Source of the DNA: Dentipellis sp. KUC8613
Taxonomy: Eukaryota; Basidiomycota; Agaricomycetes; Russulales; Hericiaceae
Length of the DNA: 26,308 bases
Assembly (NCBI GenBank): GCA_002286715.1
Contig: NSJX01000145.1
Location: 1,336 to 27,643 of the forward strand
Direction: 5' to 3'
In this document: in pieces, positions 7,870-18,050 of the stretch
Numbering within the stretch: the first letter of the stretch is position 1
Layout: every line of letters starts with the position of its first letter
Translations under genes and position numbers: made by a program
The notes under the pieces: generated by a model
What the model was told of the DNA's origin: nothing
What the model saw: the letters and a program-made list of their open reading frames with translations, nothing else
Databases searched by the model: none

Positions 7870-8823
7870 ATGCCCGAGTCAACTATGAATGTCTATGTGG
7901 TCGGCACCTCCCGTACCATCGGCTACTACGCTGGTCTGCGACTACTCCGTATGTCTCCTCTCTGCCTACCGTAAAACACGACCTTACGACCTCGCCACTT
8001 CAGATAAGGGCGCGACCGTGACGTTCCTGCTGCACAAGCCCCACGTCTTCGATGGAGATGCCGCAATGCAGCAGTACATCAACGACGGCAAGGCGCGAAT
8101 CGTGAAAGGAGACGCACTCAGCCGAGAGGACGTCGCCCGCGGGTGGACGGCCGCAGCACAGGACGGGCCCGTCGATGTGCTCCTCTGTACCGTCTGTAAG
8201 GAACTCTCCATCTTGTGCTATGCCACACGCCGAGGCTGACGCGACGAGGCGCGAATCCAGCCATCACGCCAAACTGCCTCTGCACGGGCTCCCTCCTGGC
8301 CGTTCTATCCACGCTCCCGCGCGACCAGCCCGGGGCCCTTCCGCGCATCGTGGTGACCACGAACATGGGGACGTACACCCACCCCGGGCTGTACGGTTAC
8401 TCTATGGACTTCGCCTGCAGCCACCTGTACAGGTTCTGGGACAAAATGGGCGCCGAGTTCCTGCTGCTGCGCGCGCAGGGCAGGCTCGAGGAGCGCAATA
8501 TGGGCATGGCAGACGTGCTAAAGAGGGATTGGGCTGCGACTGAGGGGCTGTGTGAGGAGGGCGCGCTGCCGGAGCTGGTCAATGTGCGCACGCCGGCGGT
8601 GACCGACGCGGAGGCGCCCGGTGCGCGACGGGGGTACACGTATACGGTGCACATTGGGGATGCGATTCGGGCGGATTCAGATGCGGTCAGGATGGGAGAT
8701 GTGGGGCATTTTATTGCGGAGAGGCTCCTTGGAGGCGAGTGGGAGAGTTGTAAGGGCAAGACCGTCTCGATATTAGATGTACCCAGAGTAGCCGATTTAT
8801 GCGCGTTTCTGAACTCGATCTAG
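7870..8823 (+). CDS. Divergent NAD(P)-binding Rossmann-fold protein, tandem copy C
   Basis: Three exons (7870-7948, 8004-8195, 8249-8823) give 281 residues. The 192-nt middle exon and intron phases match copies A and B, so this is a third tandem duplicate. The Rossmann start (NVYVVGTSRTIGYYAGLRLL, HKGATVTFLL) is retained. After exon 2 it departs: TVGG becomes TVCA, about eight residues are missing around the exon 2-3 join, the VTSTGLS strand reads VTTNMGTY, and the C-terminus continues to LDVPRVADLCAFLNSI where the others end in VSLAY. Intron 2 is 53 bp and its acceptor (GACGAG) is weak. The first ATG is used; a second in-frame ATG at residue 6 aligns with the start of copy B. It may have a changed function or be decaying, but the frame is fully open. 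Confidence 0.78.
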
Positions 8824-9746
8824 ACGACGTTCAGACCGGCTCGGATCGCGGCCGAATCGCGAGCTACTCTGAGGAGCCCTTTCGGCGGGGGTTTCATTCG
8901 GAGAGGATTCTCATAGACTTTGCCTGCTGAGCGGCTCATTTTCCGAGCAAATGACCTTCATCCCTCCCTCAATGTACTTAAAAGATAGAATCTTCTGCGG
9001 TAATGTACGCTCCGTGAGACCCCATGGGTGTCTGTTGTCAGCAAGCCTTTTTCCGAGCCATTTTGAGGGCAAGATCGGCTTGGCTACGCCAAATGGGCAG
9101 GATGTACCTTAGAGATTCTCAGAGAACGATTATTCCCCTTGTCGAGGTCAGCAACGGTGACTACGTATACCTATGATCCATGTTCGTTGGATAAAAGCTT
9201 CCGTGTCCACTGGTAAGTCGACATGACATCGACGGGTTTAGCAAAATCGGCGATTACCATGTGGAGCACCAACTACATTGTAAATTCAAAGACACCCCAT
9301 AACCAACGAGTTGGAATTGAAGCCATGAAGAAGAAAGGGCCGGAGGGGCGACCTGGAAAGAAGGACTGTCCTGAAGATCATGTTATTTCCAACGCCCACA
9401 AGCATGAGCCGACGACAAGGCCAGACCGTTCGCAGCGCAGCCACGGCATCTGCCGAAGACCTAGAATCCTGCTACCAGCCAAACACGACGTCATCGGTCC
9501 TTGGGCGAGTCAAGCAAGAGACCCGTCGCGACAGAACTCTGCCTCATACCATCATGACGGGCCCTCTGCGGGCCACCCACCCACTGCACCCATGCCTCTC
9601 TGCTGCCTGCCTTTTTGCTCAAATTTCCTCGATTTACGAGCTAGGTTGTGCGGTTTGTCGCTGCGCTACTGCGAGTCTGCTTTGACGGGTATTGCACGCT
9701 CTGACCGACGTTGACATTTCTTCAACATGATTAGCCGAAACAACGC

Positions 9747-10679
9747 TGAACTGAACGTTTGTTATACCCGCAACTCACAGGGAATATGATACGGAATCGG
9801 CGCCGAGTCGCCGCCGACAGACATCAACAAGTACTCGTACACTTTCTTGGAAAAGCATTCTGTCGAGGTTGACGCTATCGTTGATTGTCTTGCCGAAATC
9901 GCAGCTCATGGTCCGAGGTACCCCCAGGTGCGCCTCCCTCGTCTCATCCTAGTCCCGCGCCATTCCGCCATCCCGTATCCCGTATCCCGATATCCCGCAG
10001 CATGAACGGAACCTGAACGTTGAACCATTAACGTGCGGGCGTCAACTCGAACGTCCACCCGTCATGCTCCCACCCCGTGACCGGCGACCGGTGACCCCAC
10101 GGCTGTCGGACCAATATCCTAAATCGACCTTGGGCTTCTCGTGCTGCTCCTCCGCTGCGGTGGCGATCTGTCTCGGAAACACGCTGCGTGACGCAGGAGC
10201 TGAACATGAACGTGAACGATCGGACCTCTCCCCAGTGCGATATGCGATAATGCGGGCGTGCAATCGCATTCCGTTCAATAGCGGCGTGCGGTGCCCGCAT
10301 CGAAGGTTCCGTCGCCCAGCAAGGTCCAAATGTTGCTCAACCAAGCGCACCCGGGCCAATATCAAGAACGTCACCCGGCCCCCTCCCCCACTGTCACTGT
10401 CACTATCCGCCCCCCCTCACCCTCCGCGTAGCGCACATCGATCTCCCACCATAATCCAGAACGCATAACCTATACGGTACTCGTCCTCCCCAAGTTCAGC
10501 CCGCGCTGACGCCGCCGCCACATGCACCCGTGACCTGCCTCGCGCCCCGTCGGCAGGATCCTGTAGCCTTCTGGGTTCGCGATGACGCTGTGTGCGGGTG
10601 ACGGGTGACGTCGCGCCGTGCGGCTTCTGGTTGGGGATAGGCGTTCGGCGTTCAGCGTTCAGTGTTTAGATGGTGTTCA
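9747..10679. promoter_or_regulatory. Cluster of TGAAC/GTTCA motifs
   Basis: TGAAC occurs on the plus strand at 9747, 9752, 10003, 10014, 10021, 10201, 10207 and 10213, and in reverse (GTTCA) at 10650, 10657 and 10675. Several are tandem at 5-7 nt spacing and many extend to TGAACG. Function is unknown; regulatory use is inference from density and spacing. Confidence 0.35.
9970..9998 (+). repeat. Short tandem repeat, unit ATCCCGN
   Basis: Four units of a 7-bp motif (ATCCCGT, ATCCCGT, ATCCCGA, then T and ATCCCGC) lie next to each other in non-coding DNA. This is a small microsatellite-like array with no obvious function. Confidence 0.7.
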
Positions 10680-11735
10680 GGGGAAGCCGGGCTGCAGGTC
10701 GTGTGCGGGGAAGGAGTTGCAGAATCATCGTGGCCAGGCTGTTATCGATGCGCCGTACTTACCCTGCGCATGCACTCACATTCATTTCGCCGCTGCTGTG
10801 CGCGTAACTTACCAGCGTAGAGTCTCTCGAACCCGCGGACCCCCTCCTGGGTATGTTCCCGCCCGGTGGCTGGGAACGGGCGAGCCATGGCAGCATGCAG
10901 CATGGCGGCGGCCAGGACGCTAGTTGCCAGTTACCATCCATGGGCGATCTGCCTCCACGTATACGTACGCGTGTGTGCGCGCGGTGGCTGCAGTCATTTC
11001 CGGCGGAACAGGAAAGGCTGCGCGAATTCGAATTCGAAGGCGTGTACAATCATCGCAGTGCAGCGAGCGCTGGAGATGCTGCTGCTGGAAGACGGGCCCG
11101 AAGCCGACGATGTATTGCAGGCGTCTGCGAAGCTCGAACCCAGGACGCAGAACTCGCAATGCACGCAGGATATCGATGATGCCACAGGGACGGACGTCTT
11201 GGTGTCAATGGTGTGCATGTTCACAGCAACATTCGAATCCCGCTCGCGCCCCTGACGGAGGCACGCAAATCGGGGGTCCCGGGGGTCCCGCGGGCGGAGC
11301 GATAATGTTCGGCGGCGCAGATGCCGAGGGGTAAACGTCGTGCACCCGTCGGCTTGTCAATGCGGGCAGCGGCGCGGAGGGTCGTCCAGCTGCGTCGCAT
11401 TTGTCTCGGGCCCAGGCGCGGTAGCGCTCCCGCGGCGGCTTTGGCTTTGGGCATCGGGATGCGGGACGGTGCAGGTGCTTCGCGCAAAGAGCCCGTTGCA
11501 CGCGCAGGAAGTGTAAAGGCAAAGGGAAAAGGAGGGGAAGGAAAGGAGCCGACTGCCGGAGGAACGGATGTTGGACAATTCAAACGGCTGTTTCGTCGTG
11601 CGGGAGACTAGGCTTTGGGTGCTCCACAGCTTGTGATGTGCGCGATTGGCATAGCCTCGAGGATATTGTTCAGCGGTGGAGGTTAGCGAGATAGCGCTTG
11701 GACAAAATGAAGTGACGCCCAATAAAATTGGCTAG

Positions 11736-12296
11736 GAAGGTAAGCCGAGGAGTTTACCGCAGACGTATGCATGGTACGACTATGACGGTACTCTCAAGAT
11801 GTTGGAGCGCATTGAGAAGATGCTCGGGGTTAGCGCAGAGAAGGCGCGTCCAGAGCCGCCTCGATCGCGCTGGAATGGCAGAAACGACGAGGAGATCAGG
11901 CGAAGAGACAGAGAGCGGCAGCGAATTTGTAGTGCGCGGGTCTGGAGGGAGTCTAGGCCTCGTGGAGATTGCAGGCGTTGTGGGAACAGGCCGTCGCCCT
12001 TGAGCGGATGTCGGATCGTTGCCCGGGAAGGTCCGAGTGCGACCTCGGGCACCGCCACCCAGGCCAGACTTGCGCAGGCCTGCGGGGACGCACACTGGCC
12101 GCAGGAGAGGCCCGAAAAATTCGGGTGGGCGACGCAGAAAACAATGATATTTGTGCGATGGCTGCGAGAGGGACAGAGGACGACAAAGGGCAAGCAGAGA
12201 GAAGAAAGAAGGCAGGCCACAGAGGGTGAGAGCGGAGTACGTAAGCAGTATAGATGTGAGGAGACAAGTGGGCTTGAAGATAAAACAAGAGGATAG
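11736..12296 (+). other. Coding-like island, possible gene fragment
   Basis: A frame open from 11736 to the stop at 12294-12296 begins with protein-like sequence (YAWYDYDGTLKMLERIEKML, GVSAEKARP, NDEEIRRRDRERQR) and codon use like neighbouring exons, preceded by a possible acceptor (TTTACCGCAG at 11753-11762). After about 11930 it becomes Arg- and Cys-rich and less convincing, while another frame (11969-12229) starts to look more protein-like. No start codon and upstream exon could be joined cleanly. It may be the 3' end of an unresolved gene, a decayed gene with a frameshift, or chance. I do not recognise a family. Confidence 0.25.
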
Positions 12297-12323
12297 GCGG
12301 TTGCGTCCGCACACTTGTTCCCC

Positions 12324-15300
12324 ATGGACCAGTCTGGACAATACCCCGGCCATCATCTATCCCAGCAGCCGCGACAGCTCTTCCAGTCCCCTCAATTACC
12401 CCCTCCCTCACAGCTACATCTCTCCTCGAGTCTCCTGTCTTCCTACCCCAGACCTAACACCCTCCCACCCATTCCAAACCTGGCGTCCACATCTGCAGCC
12501 AGATACCCCCCCGCCTCCTACCACCCCTCCCTCGCCTCGGCCGGCACCACCCTCCCCCCACTCCCCATATCCTCCTCATCGTCCCTCCCATGGCCGTCCC
12601 ACCGCACCTCGAGCTCTCGCGAAGAGCAGTACCCCACACGACTATCCGACAGCAAGGAGTCGCTTCGCGAGCGCGATCCACCACCCCAACCCCCCGCGCA
12701 TGAGAGTAAGGAGCCGGAGGAGAGCATGCCTGCGACGTCGGATTTTGTGAAGAAGCTCTACAAGTACGTACCTGATACGCCCTGTGTCGTCCCCAGCGCC
12801 TCACCTGTAGCGCCCAGAATGCTTGAAGATACATCATTCCAGCATGTAGTATCCTGGGGTCCGCACGGCGACTGTTTCGTCGTCAAGGCATGTCTTCCAT
12901 GCGCCCGCAGTGGCCCAGAAATTAACGTCTGCAGCAGGACATGAATGAGTTCACGAAATCTATCCTCCCTCGCATGTTCAAGCATTCAAATTTCGCCTCC
13001 TTTGTCCGGCAGCTCAACAAATACGATTTTCACAAGGTACGCCTTCAAATCTGCATCCTCCGTTCCGTTCGGCAAATGCCGACCGCGTGCGCTTCTTTTC
13101 TGTCAGGTCAAAAACACCGACGATAACACATTTGGGGAGCATGTAATTACAATTTTTCGTGTCCCCTCCTCGATTTTGCCTAACCCCAACGCTTTCGCAG
13201 AGCTGGACATTCCGGCACCCAGACTTCCACGCCGACCGACGTGATGCGCTTGAGAACATCAAGCGTAAGGTGCCCGCCGCCCGAAAGTCGCTGCCCGCAC
13301 GCGGCGCGAACGGCGGCTCGCCCTCGCCGTCGACAAGCGGCACAATCGACGCCCTCCAGGCGCAGATTGAGCGGCTCTGTCAGACACAAGACGACATGGC
13401 CGCGCACATTCGCAACCTTGAGAACAACTATCAGAATGTGCTGACGGAGATGGTCAACTTCCAGCGCAACATGGCGCAGCAAGATGGCCTCATGCAGAAT
13501 TTAATCAGCTACTTTTTGCAGATGGAGAATGGTCAGTTGACTGTTTAAACGGACTTTCCCCCTTCCCCTTTCGCTTGCCTGCCTGTTTTCCCTTTTTCTG
13601 TACGTTTGCAGTGCGCGCTACAGTAGTATAGAGGCCGCCAGGCGCCTTAATGTTGTACAATTGAGCACGGAAAGCTGACTGCGCTTTCCCTATCCCTTCT
13701 CCCTCTAGGAAAAATGAAAGAAGACGTGTCCGCGCCCCTCGCGCCCGATCCAAACCCGTTCCTACCCACGCAGGAGGCACAGCGGATGATGGGCTCCTAT
13801 CCCGAAACCGATGTCGCCCGTGCGTCACTGTTCCAGATGAACGAAATCTCAAGGCGCGCCGAGGTTGCGGGAATGTCATTTGGCGCGAACGAGCCCGCCG
13901 ACGCGAGCGGGTCTGGAGCGGCCCAGAGCGCAACCACCAGCGCGGGCCAGAGCCAGAGCCAGAGCGACCGCAGGAGCGCATCTCCTCGTCCCACGCGCCC
14001 GCCGAGCAGTGCTTCGAGGATCATGGCCGCAGCGGCGGGCCTCATGGCGCCTGGGCCCGGCGGCGACCTCGACCGCCCCCTCAGCCGGCAGGACACCCTC
14101 GCCCGCATCGAGGAGCTGCAGCGCACGCGCGCGCAGACCGCCGACTCCGCGCCTTCCGCCCCCGCGCCCAGCGCCGGCCCCAGCGCGCCCGGCGGCCAGG
14201 CGGCGTCGTCGTCGTCGTCGTCGTCCGCAGCGGACGCGCCCTACGCGCCGCCGCCGGGCGAGGGCGGCGGCGAGCCGTTCCTCATGCCGCCGTCGCCGCC
14301 GCCCGGCGTGGGCGGCGACATGCAGCAGTACCCGCTGGGCAGCATGACGCACGAGGGCCTGCAGGTGTTCACGCTCGGGCACCTCATGCCGCGCTCGAGC
14401 GTCGAGGACGAGAACGGCAACTGGAGCTTCGACCCGCTCGCGCTCGGCGCGCTCATGCCCCTCCCCGAGCCCGGCGCGGAGGGCCTCCTCGGCGAGGGCG
14501 AGGTCGGTGCGGCCGCCGCGGCGTTCCAGCAGCAGCAGCAGCAGCAGCCGTCGGCGGGCCCGTCGACGTTCAGCGCGGGCGCCGCGGGCCCGAGCGGCGG
14601 CGCGGGTGCGAGCACTAGCAGTGCCGGCGGCGCGACGGGCATGTCGCCGCAGACGCTGCGCGTGCGCCGCTCGACGTTCGTCCCCGGCTGGGCGGTGCCC
14701 CCGCGCGTGCTGCTCGTCGAGGACGACGCCGTCAGCCGGAAGCTGTCGAGCAAGTTCTTGCAGGTGTTTGGCTGCACGATCGATGTTGCCGTCGATGGTG
14801 TTGGCGCGGTCAACAAGATGAACCTCGAGAAGTACGATTTGGTGCTCATGGTGAGTTCCCCTCCAACCCCTCCCTTTGGCGATGTTGGGTGCTGATGGTT
14901 GGTTGTGGATGTAGGACATCGTGATGCCCAAGTTGGACGGTGTGTCCGCGACGTCGTTGATCAGGCAGTTCGATCATATGACGCCGATCATCTCGATGAC
15001 GAGCAACTCGAAGCCGAACGAGATCATGACGTACTACCACTCTGGGATGAACGACATCCTCCCGAAGCCGTTCACCAAGGAAGGTCTGCTGGAGATGCTC
15101 GAGGTGCGTTCTTCCTCTCTCACTCCACTCCTACCCCGCACTCACGACTAACTCACGGTCTGCAGAAACACCTGATGCACCTCAAGGTGATCCAGCAGAT
15201 GTCCAAGTTCCCGCGCTCGGTCGGCATCCCCCCGCTCTCCGACGCGAACGTCGACCAGGCGCTCTCCGGCGCCGTGCAGCCCTCGGGCCCGCTCATGGCC

Positions 15301-15507
15301 CCGCCCGACGACGACGGGCGCATCAACCCGCTCGCGGGCATGGGCCTCAGCGACGAGCAGTACGCGATGATCCTGCAGGGCCTCGTGAGCGGCGCAGACA
15401 CGGGCATGGGCATGATGAGCATGAGCATGGGCTCGGGCAAGCGCGGGCTCGAGGAGGAAGGTGACGGGCGGGATGGGAAGAGGGGGCGCTTCGAGGTGCT
15501 TGAGTAA
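12324..15507 (+). CDS. SKN7: Skn7-type stress response regulator (HSF DNA-binding, coiled coil, receiver)
   Basis: Eight exons (12324-12763, 12818-12887, 12938-13036, 13107-13142, 13201-13531, 13709-14850, 14915-15103, 15166-15507) encode 882 residues. Residues 1-137 are a Pro/Ser/Gln-rich tail. Residues about 138-245 form an HSF-type DNA-binding domain ([59 protein letters not shown]). A coiled coil covers about 262-326. A long Ala/Ser/Pro/Gly linker with a Gln run follows. The receiver domain (about 657-770) has the acidic pair in VEDD (662-665), phospho-acceptor Asp707 in DIVMPKLDG, Thr735 and Lys757 in LPKPF. The C-terminus ends in a basic KRGLEEE...GKRGRF stretch, a probable nuclear signal. 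Skn7/Prr1 proteins receive phosphate from a histidine-kinase/Ypd1 relay and control oxidative, osmotic and cell-wall genes in the nucleus. Intron 2 (12888-12937) is GC-AG. The ATG at 12324 is the first in frame. Confidence 0.94.
14206..14223 (+). repeat. TCG microsatellite encoding polyserine in SKN7
   Basis: Six TCG codons followed by TCC give seven serines in the linker between coiled coil and receiver. Such coding trinucleotide runs may vary in length between strains. Confidence 0.8.
14527..14547 (+). repeat. CAG microsatellite encoding polyglutamine in SKN7
   Basis: Seven pure CAG codons encode seven glutamines after an alanine run in the SKN7 linker. The uninterrupted codon run makes length polymorphism likely, and Gln/Ala runs are common in activation regions. 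Confidence 0.85.
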
Positions 15508-16207
15508 GGCCCCTCTCTTTTTTTCTTCACCGCTTCCTGGCCCCGTCTCCCCCGCCGTCTCCCGTCTATCTTTTCGCTCTCATTATTTCGTCTTTTTTCC
15601 CCTGTCTTCCTTTCTGCACGTTCCGGACTGTGTATGCTGCTCTATGCCGCCCGCTCTTCTCCCCTCCAAATTTTCGCTGTGCACCGCTGTATATCTCTCT
15701 TGCGCCCCGCGCGACCGTTACGATGGCATCCTGCATACATACAAGAATTTTCGCCCTGCCCTTCGCCTGTGTGTTATACTTCTGTATCATGCGCCCCTCT
15801 GAATCTATATCCCCATGTATGCTATATGCTATGGCGGTTGACCGACGCTGTGGAGTGTAATTGAGCCCCTGGTGGTCTTTGAGTTTCTTGGTTGTTGATC
15901 CTGCTTGTGGGTGTTCGTGTGGATGGCGTGTATTTAGTAGCTGTAGACCGCTGTGTATATAGAACTTGTAGCTAGAGCTCGAGTACTTCAAAATTTTGTT
16001 ACTTTGCTAGTGTGCAGTTGTAGTCCGATAAGCCCTAACCCGAAAGAACGTAAGCGCCTCGACGCGTCAGCGCGTGCATTCGCGTCCTCCGCACGCACAA
16101 GTCTATCCTCTCCCTCTTCCTGCATCCTCCTCCCACCCGCGCGCATATTTCCCCCCTATTACCACCACCACATCCAAGGAAATCACAGAGAAAAAGCACA
16201 AGAAACC
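15508..16207. other. SKN7 3' region and RPN6 promoter
   Basis: No gene seen. The left part is very T/C-rich (15508-15670), as in fungal 3' untranslated regions. The right end, just before the RPN6 ATG, carries a pyrimidine-rich stretch (about 16085-16160), a common feature of TATA-less housekeeping leaders. The GTCAC cluster found before RPN7 is not repeated here. Confidence 0.6.
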
Positions 16208-18050
16208 ATGGCCAACACGGAAGAGCTGCTGAAGGAGGCCGAGACGTCCGCAGCGTCGAACCCGAAGCGCGCAGAGGCGATCTACAAGGACATCCTGAGC
16301 GCCGCGTCGGCGTCGAGCCAGCAGGACCTATCTGAAGAGCGCGACCAGGCCGTGCGCCACCAGGAGACGGCGCTCGTGAAGCTCGGCGAGCTGTACCGGG
16401 ACCAGAAGTGCGTAATTGGGAACCGGGCGTCGCGTGCTGGTTCATAGGCTGATGCACATCGTGCAGGAATGCGCAGGGGCTTGCGGAGGTCATCACGCTC
16501 TCGCGCTCGTTCATGTCGTCGACTGCGAAGGCGAAGACGGCGAAGCTGAGTGCGTAGGCGCCTATCTTGGCTTGTCGGGCTGTTTGCTGACTTTGCGACA
16601 GTTCGCACCCTCCTTGACTACTTCAATGCCGTCCCGGATAGCCAGCAGACGCAGATCGCGGTTTTAAATGATAATATCGAATGGGCGAAATCTGAGAAGC
16701 GGATCTTCCTGAAGCAGAGTCTGCAGACGCGTCTTGCGAGTCTGTGCGTCTGATTGTGTTTCATGTGTCGATGGGGTGGGTATGCTAATCTATTGCTAAA
16801 CAGACAACTTGAGACACAGCAGTTCAAGGCTGCGCTGACACTTATTGATGGTCTGCTCACGGAGCTCCGGAGGTTGGACGACAAGATGATCTTGACGGAG
16901 GTCTACCTCCTTGAGTCGCGGGTGTATCGGGGTATCGGAAACTTCGCCAAGGCAAAGGTACGCGTCTCATCGTCGTCTCGTCTTTGTTGTGTTCCTTATC
17001 CTACATTATGCTCGCCACAGGCCGCGCTCACGTCCGCGCGCACGGCCGCCAACTCCATCTACTGCCCGCCGCATCTCCAAGCCGCGCTCGACCTCCAGTC
17101 TGGCGTGCTCCATGCAGAGGACAAAGACTACACCACCGCCTACTCCTACTTCTTCGAGACCTTCGAGAATCTGAGCTCGCATGACGACCCCAGCGCGCTC
17201 GGCGCGCTCAAGTACATGCTTCTCTGCAAGATCATGCTCAACCTGGTGCGTACCCCATCGCCAACTCGTGACATCCGGGAAAGAGTAACTGACGTCGGTG
17301 CGAATGGACAGCCGGAAGACGTGACGTCGCTGCTGTCCATCAAGTTCGCGATCAAGTATGCCCAGCTGCGCGAGGTGGAGAGCATGCGTGCGATCGCGCG
17401 CGCGCACCAGAACCGCAACCTCGCCGACTTCGAGAAGGCGCTCCGGGACTACCGCGAAGGTCCGCGCTGCATTCTGTCCCCGTGTCCTGCGCGTCTCGTT
17501 GACATATTGATACCGTTTTGACAGAGCTCTCTTCGGATCCGACGATCCGCTCGCATCTCGCGGCGCTCTACGACACGCTGCTGGAGCAGAACCTGCTGCG
17601 CATCGTCGAGCCGTACTCGGTTGTCGAGATCGAGTATGTCGCGAAGCAGGTGGGCCAGGGCCGGCAGGCAGTGGAGACAAAGTGCGCCCGCCTCACCTCT
17701 ATATTTGGTTGGGTAGTAAGACTGACGCGGCCTCGCAGACTGTCGCAGATGATCCTGGATAAGGTGTTCCACGGCGTCCTCGATCAGGGTCGTGGATGCC
17801 TCCTCGTGTTTGACGAGCCCGAAGCTGACGTACGTGGTCCACTCTGAGCGTCTTATTTGTGTGATTTGTACTGAGGGCTTCTGCGTTTCTTTGTAGAACA
17901 CGTACGGCGCGGCGATCGAGACGCTCGAGCAGGTCAGCAATGTCGTCGACTCGTTATACGCAAAGGTCCGTGTGGCGTGCGCTGTCCTTCATCATTCTGG
18001 CCGAGATACTGACGCTGGCATCGTTTTTGCAGTCTGTGAAAATAGCATAG
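16208..18050 (+). CDS. RPN6: 26S proteasome regulatory lid subunit Rpn6
   Basis: Ten exons (16208-16407, 16467-16549, 16602-16743, 16804-16957, 17021-17245, 17312-17459, 17525-17681, 17739-17829, 17897-17965, 18033-18050) encode 428 residues, close to human PSMD11 (422). Family landmarks include LGELYRDQKNAQGLAEVI, NDNIEWAKSEKRIFLKQSLQ, TEVYLLESRVYRGIGNFAKA, NSIYCPPHLQAALDLQSG, TAYSYFFETFE, ALKYMLLCKIMLNL and the PCI winged helix (HLAALYDTLLEQNLLRIVEP, then KLSQMILDKVFHGVLDQG). Rpn6 clamps the 19S lid to the 20S core and is required for 26S assembly. The N-terminal arches of TPR-like helices sit in exons 1-6 and the PCI in exons 7-8. The last exon codes only five residues plus stop. All joins are in phase, and no single exon carries the domain alone. 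Confidence 0.96.

Larger units (their letters stand above)
8824..12323. other. 3.5-kb region without a confident gene upstream of SKN7
   Basis: Many overlapping frames exist because of high GC, but none shows a recognisable domain. Contents I can point to are a four-unit ATCCCG repeat (9970-9998), a TGAAC cluster (9747-10679), a pyrimidine-rich tract around 10375-10450, a coding-like island at 11736-12296, and the SKN7 leader at the right end. It may hold the long regulatory region of SKN7, a non-coding RNA or a decayed gene. Confidence 0.5.

Noticed and set aside
9223..9714. 163-codon plus-strand frame starting MTSTGL
   Set aside because: The start resembles the TSTGL string of the paralogues, but the rest has no similarity, no domain and non-coding-like composition. 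The match is six residues and likely chance.
11026..11038. GAATTCGAATTC palindrome
   Set aside because: A 12-bp palindrome of simple sequence with no nearby gene start. Expected occasionally by chance in a window of this size.
12315..12323. Upstream TTG as a possible SKN7 start
   Set aside because: Fungal nuclear genes start at ATG with rare exceptions. The in-frame ATG at 12324 is nine bases downstream and gives a sensible N-terminus.
11754..12356. Overlapping 200- and 181-codon minus-strand frames with hydrophobic stretches
   Set aside because: The Leu/Ser/Cys-rich stretches arise from purine-rich plus-strand DNA. Neither frame has a clear family or splice structure.
13876..14931. 351-codon minus-strand frame rich in Arg and Ala
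   Set aside because: Antisense shadow of the GC-rich SKN7 linker and receiver exons.
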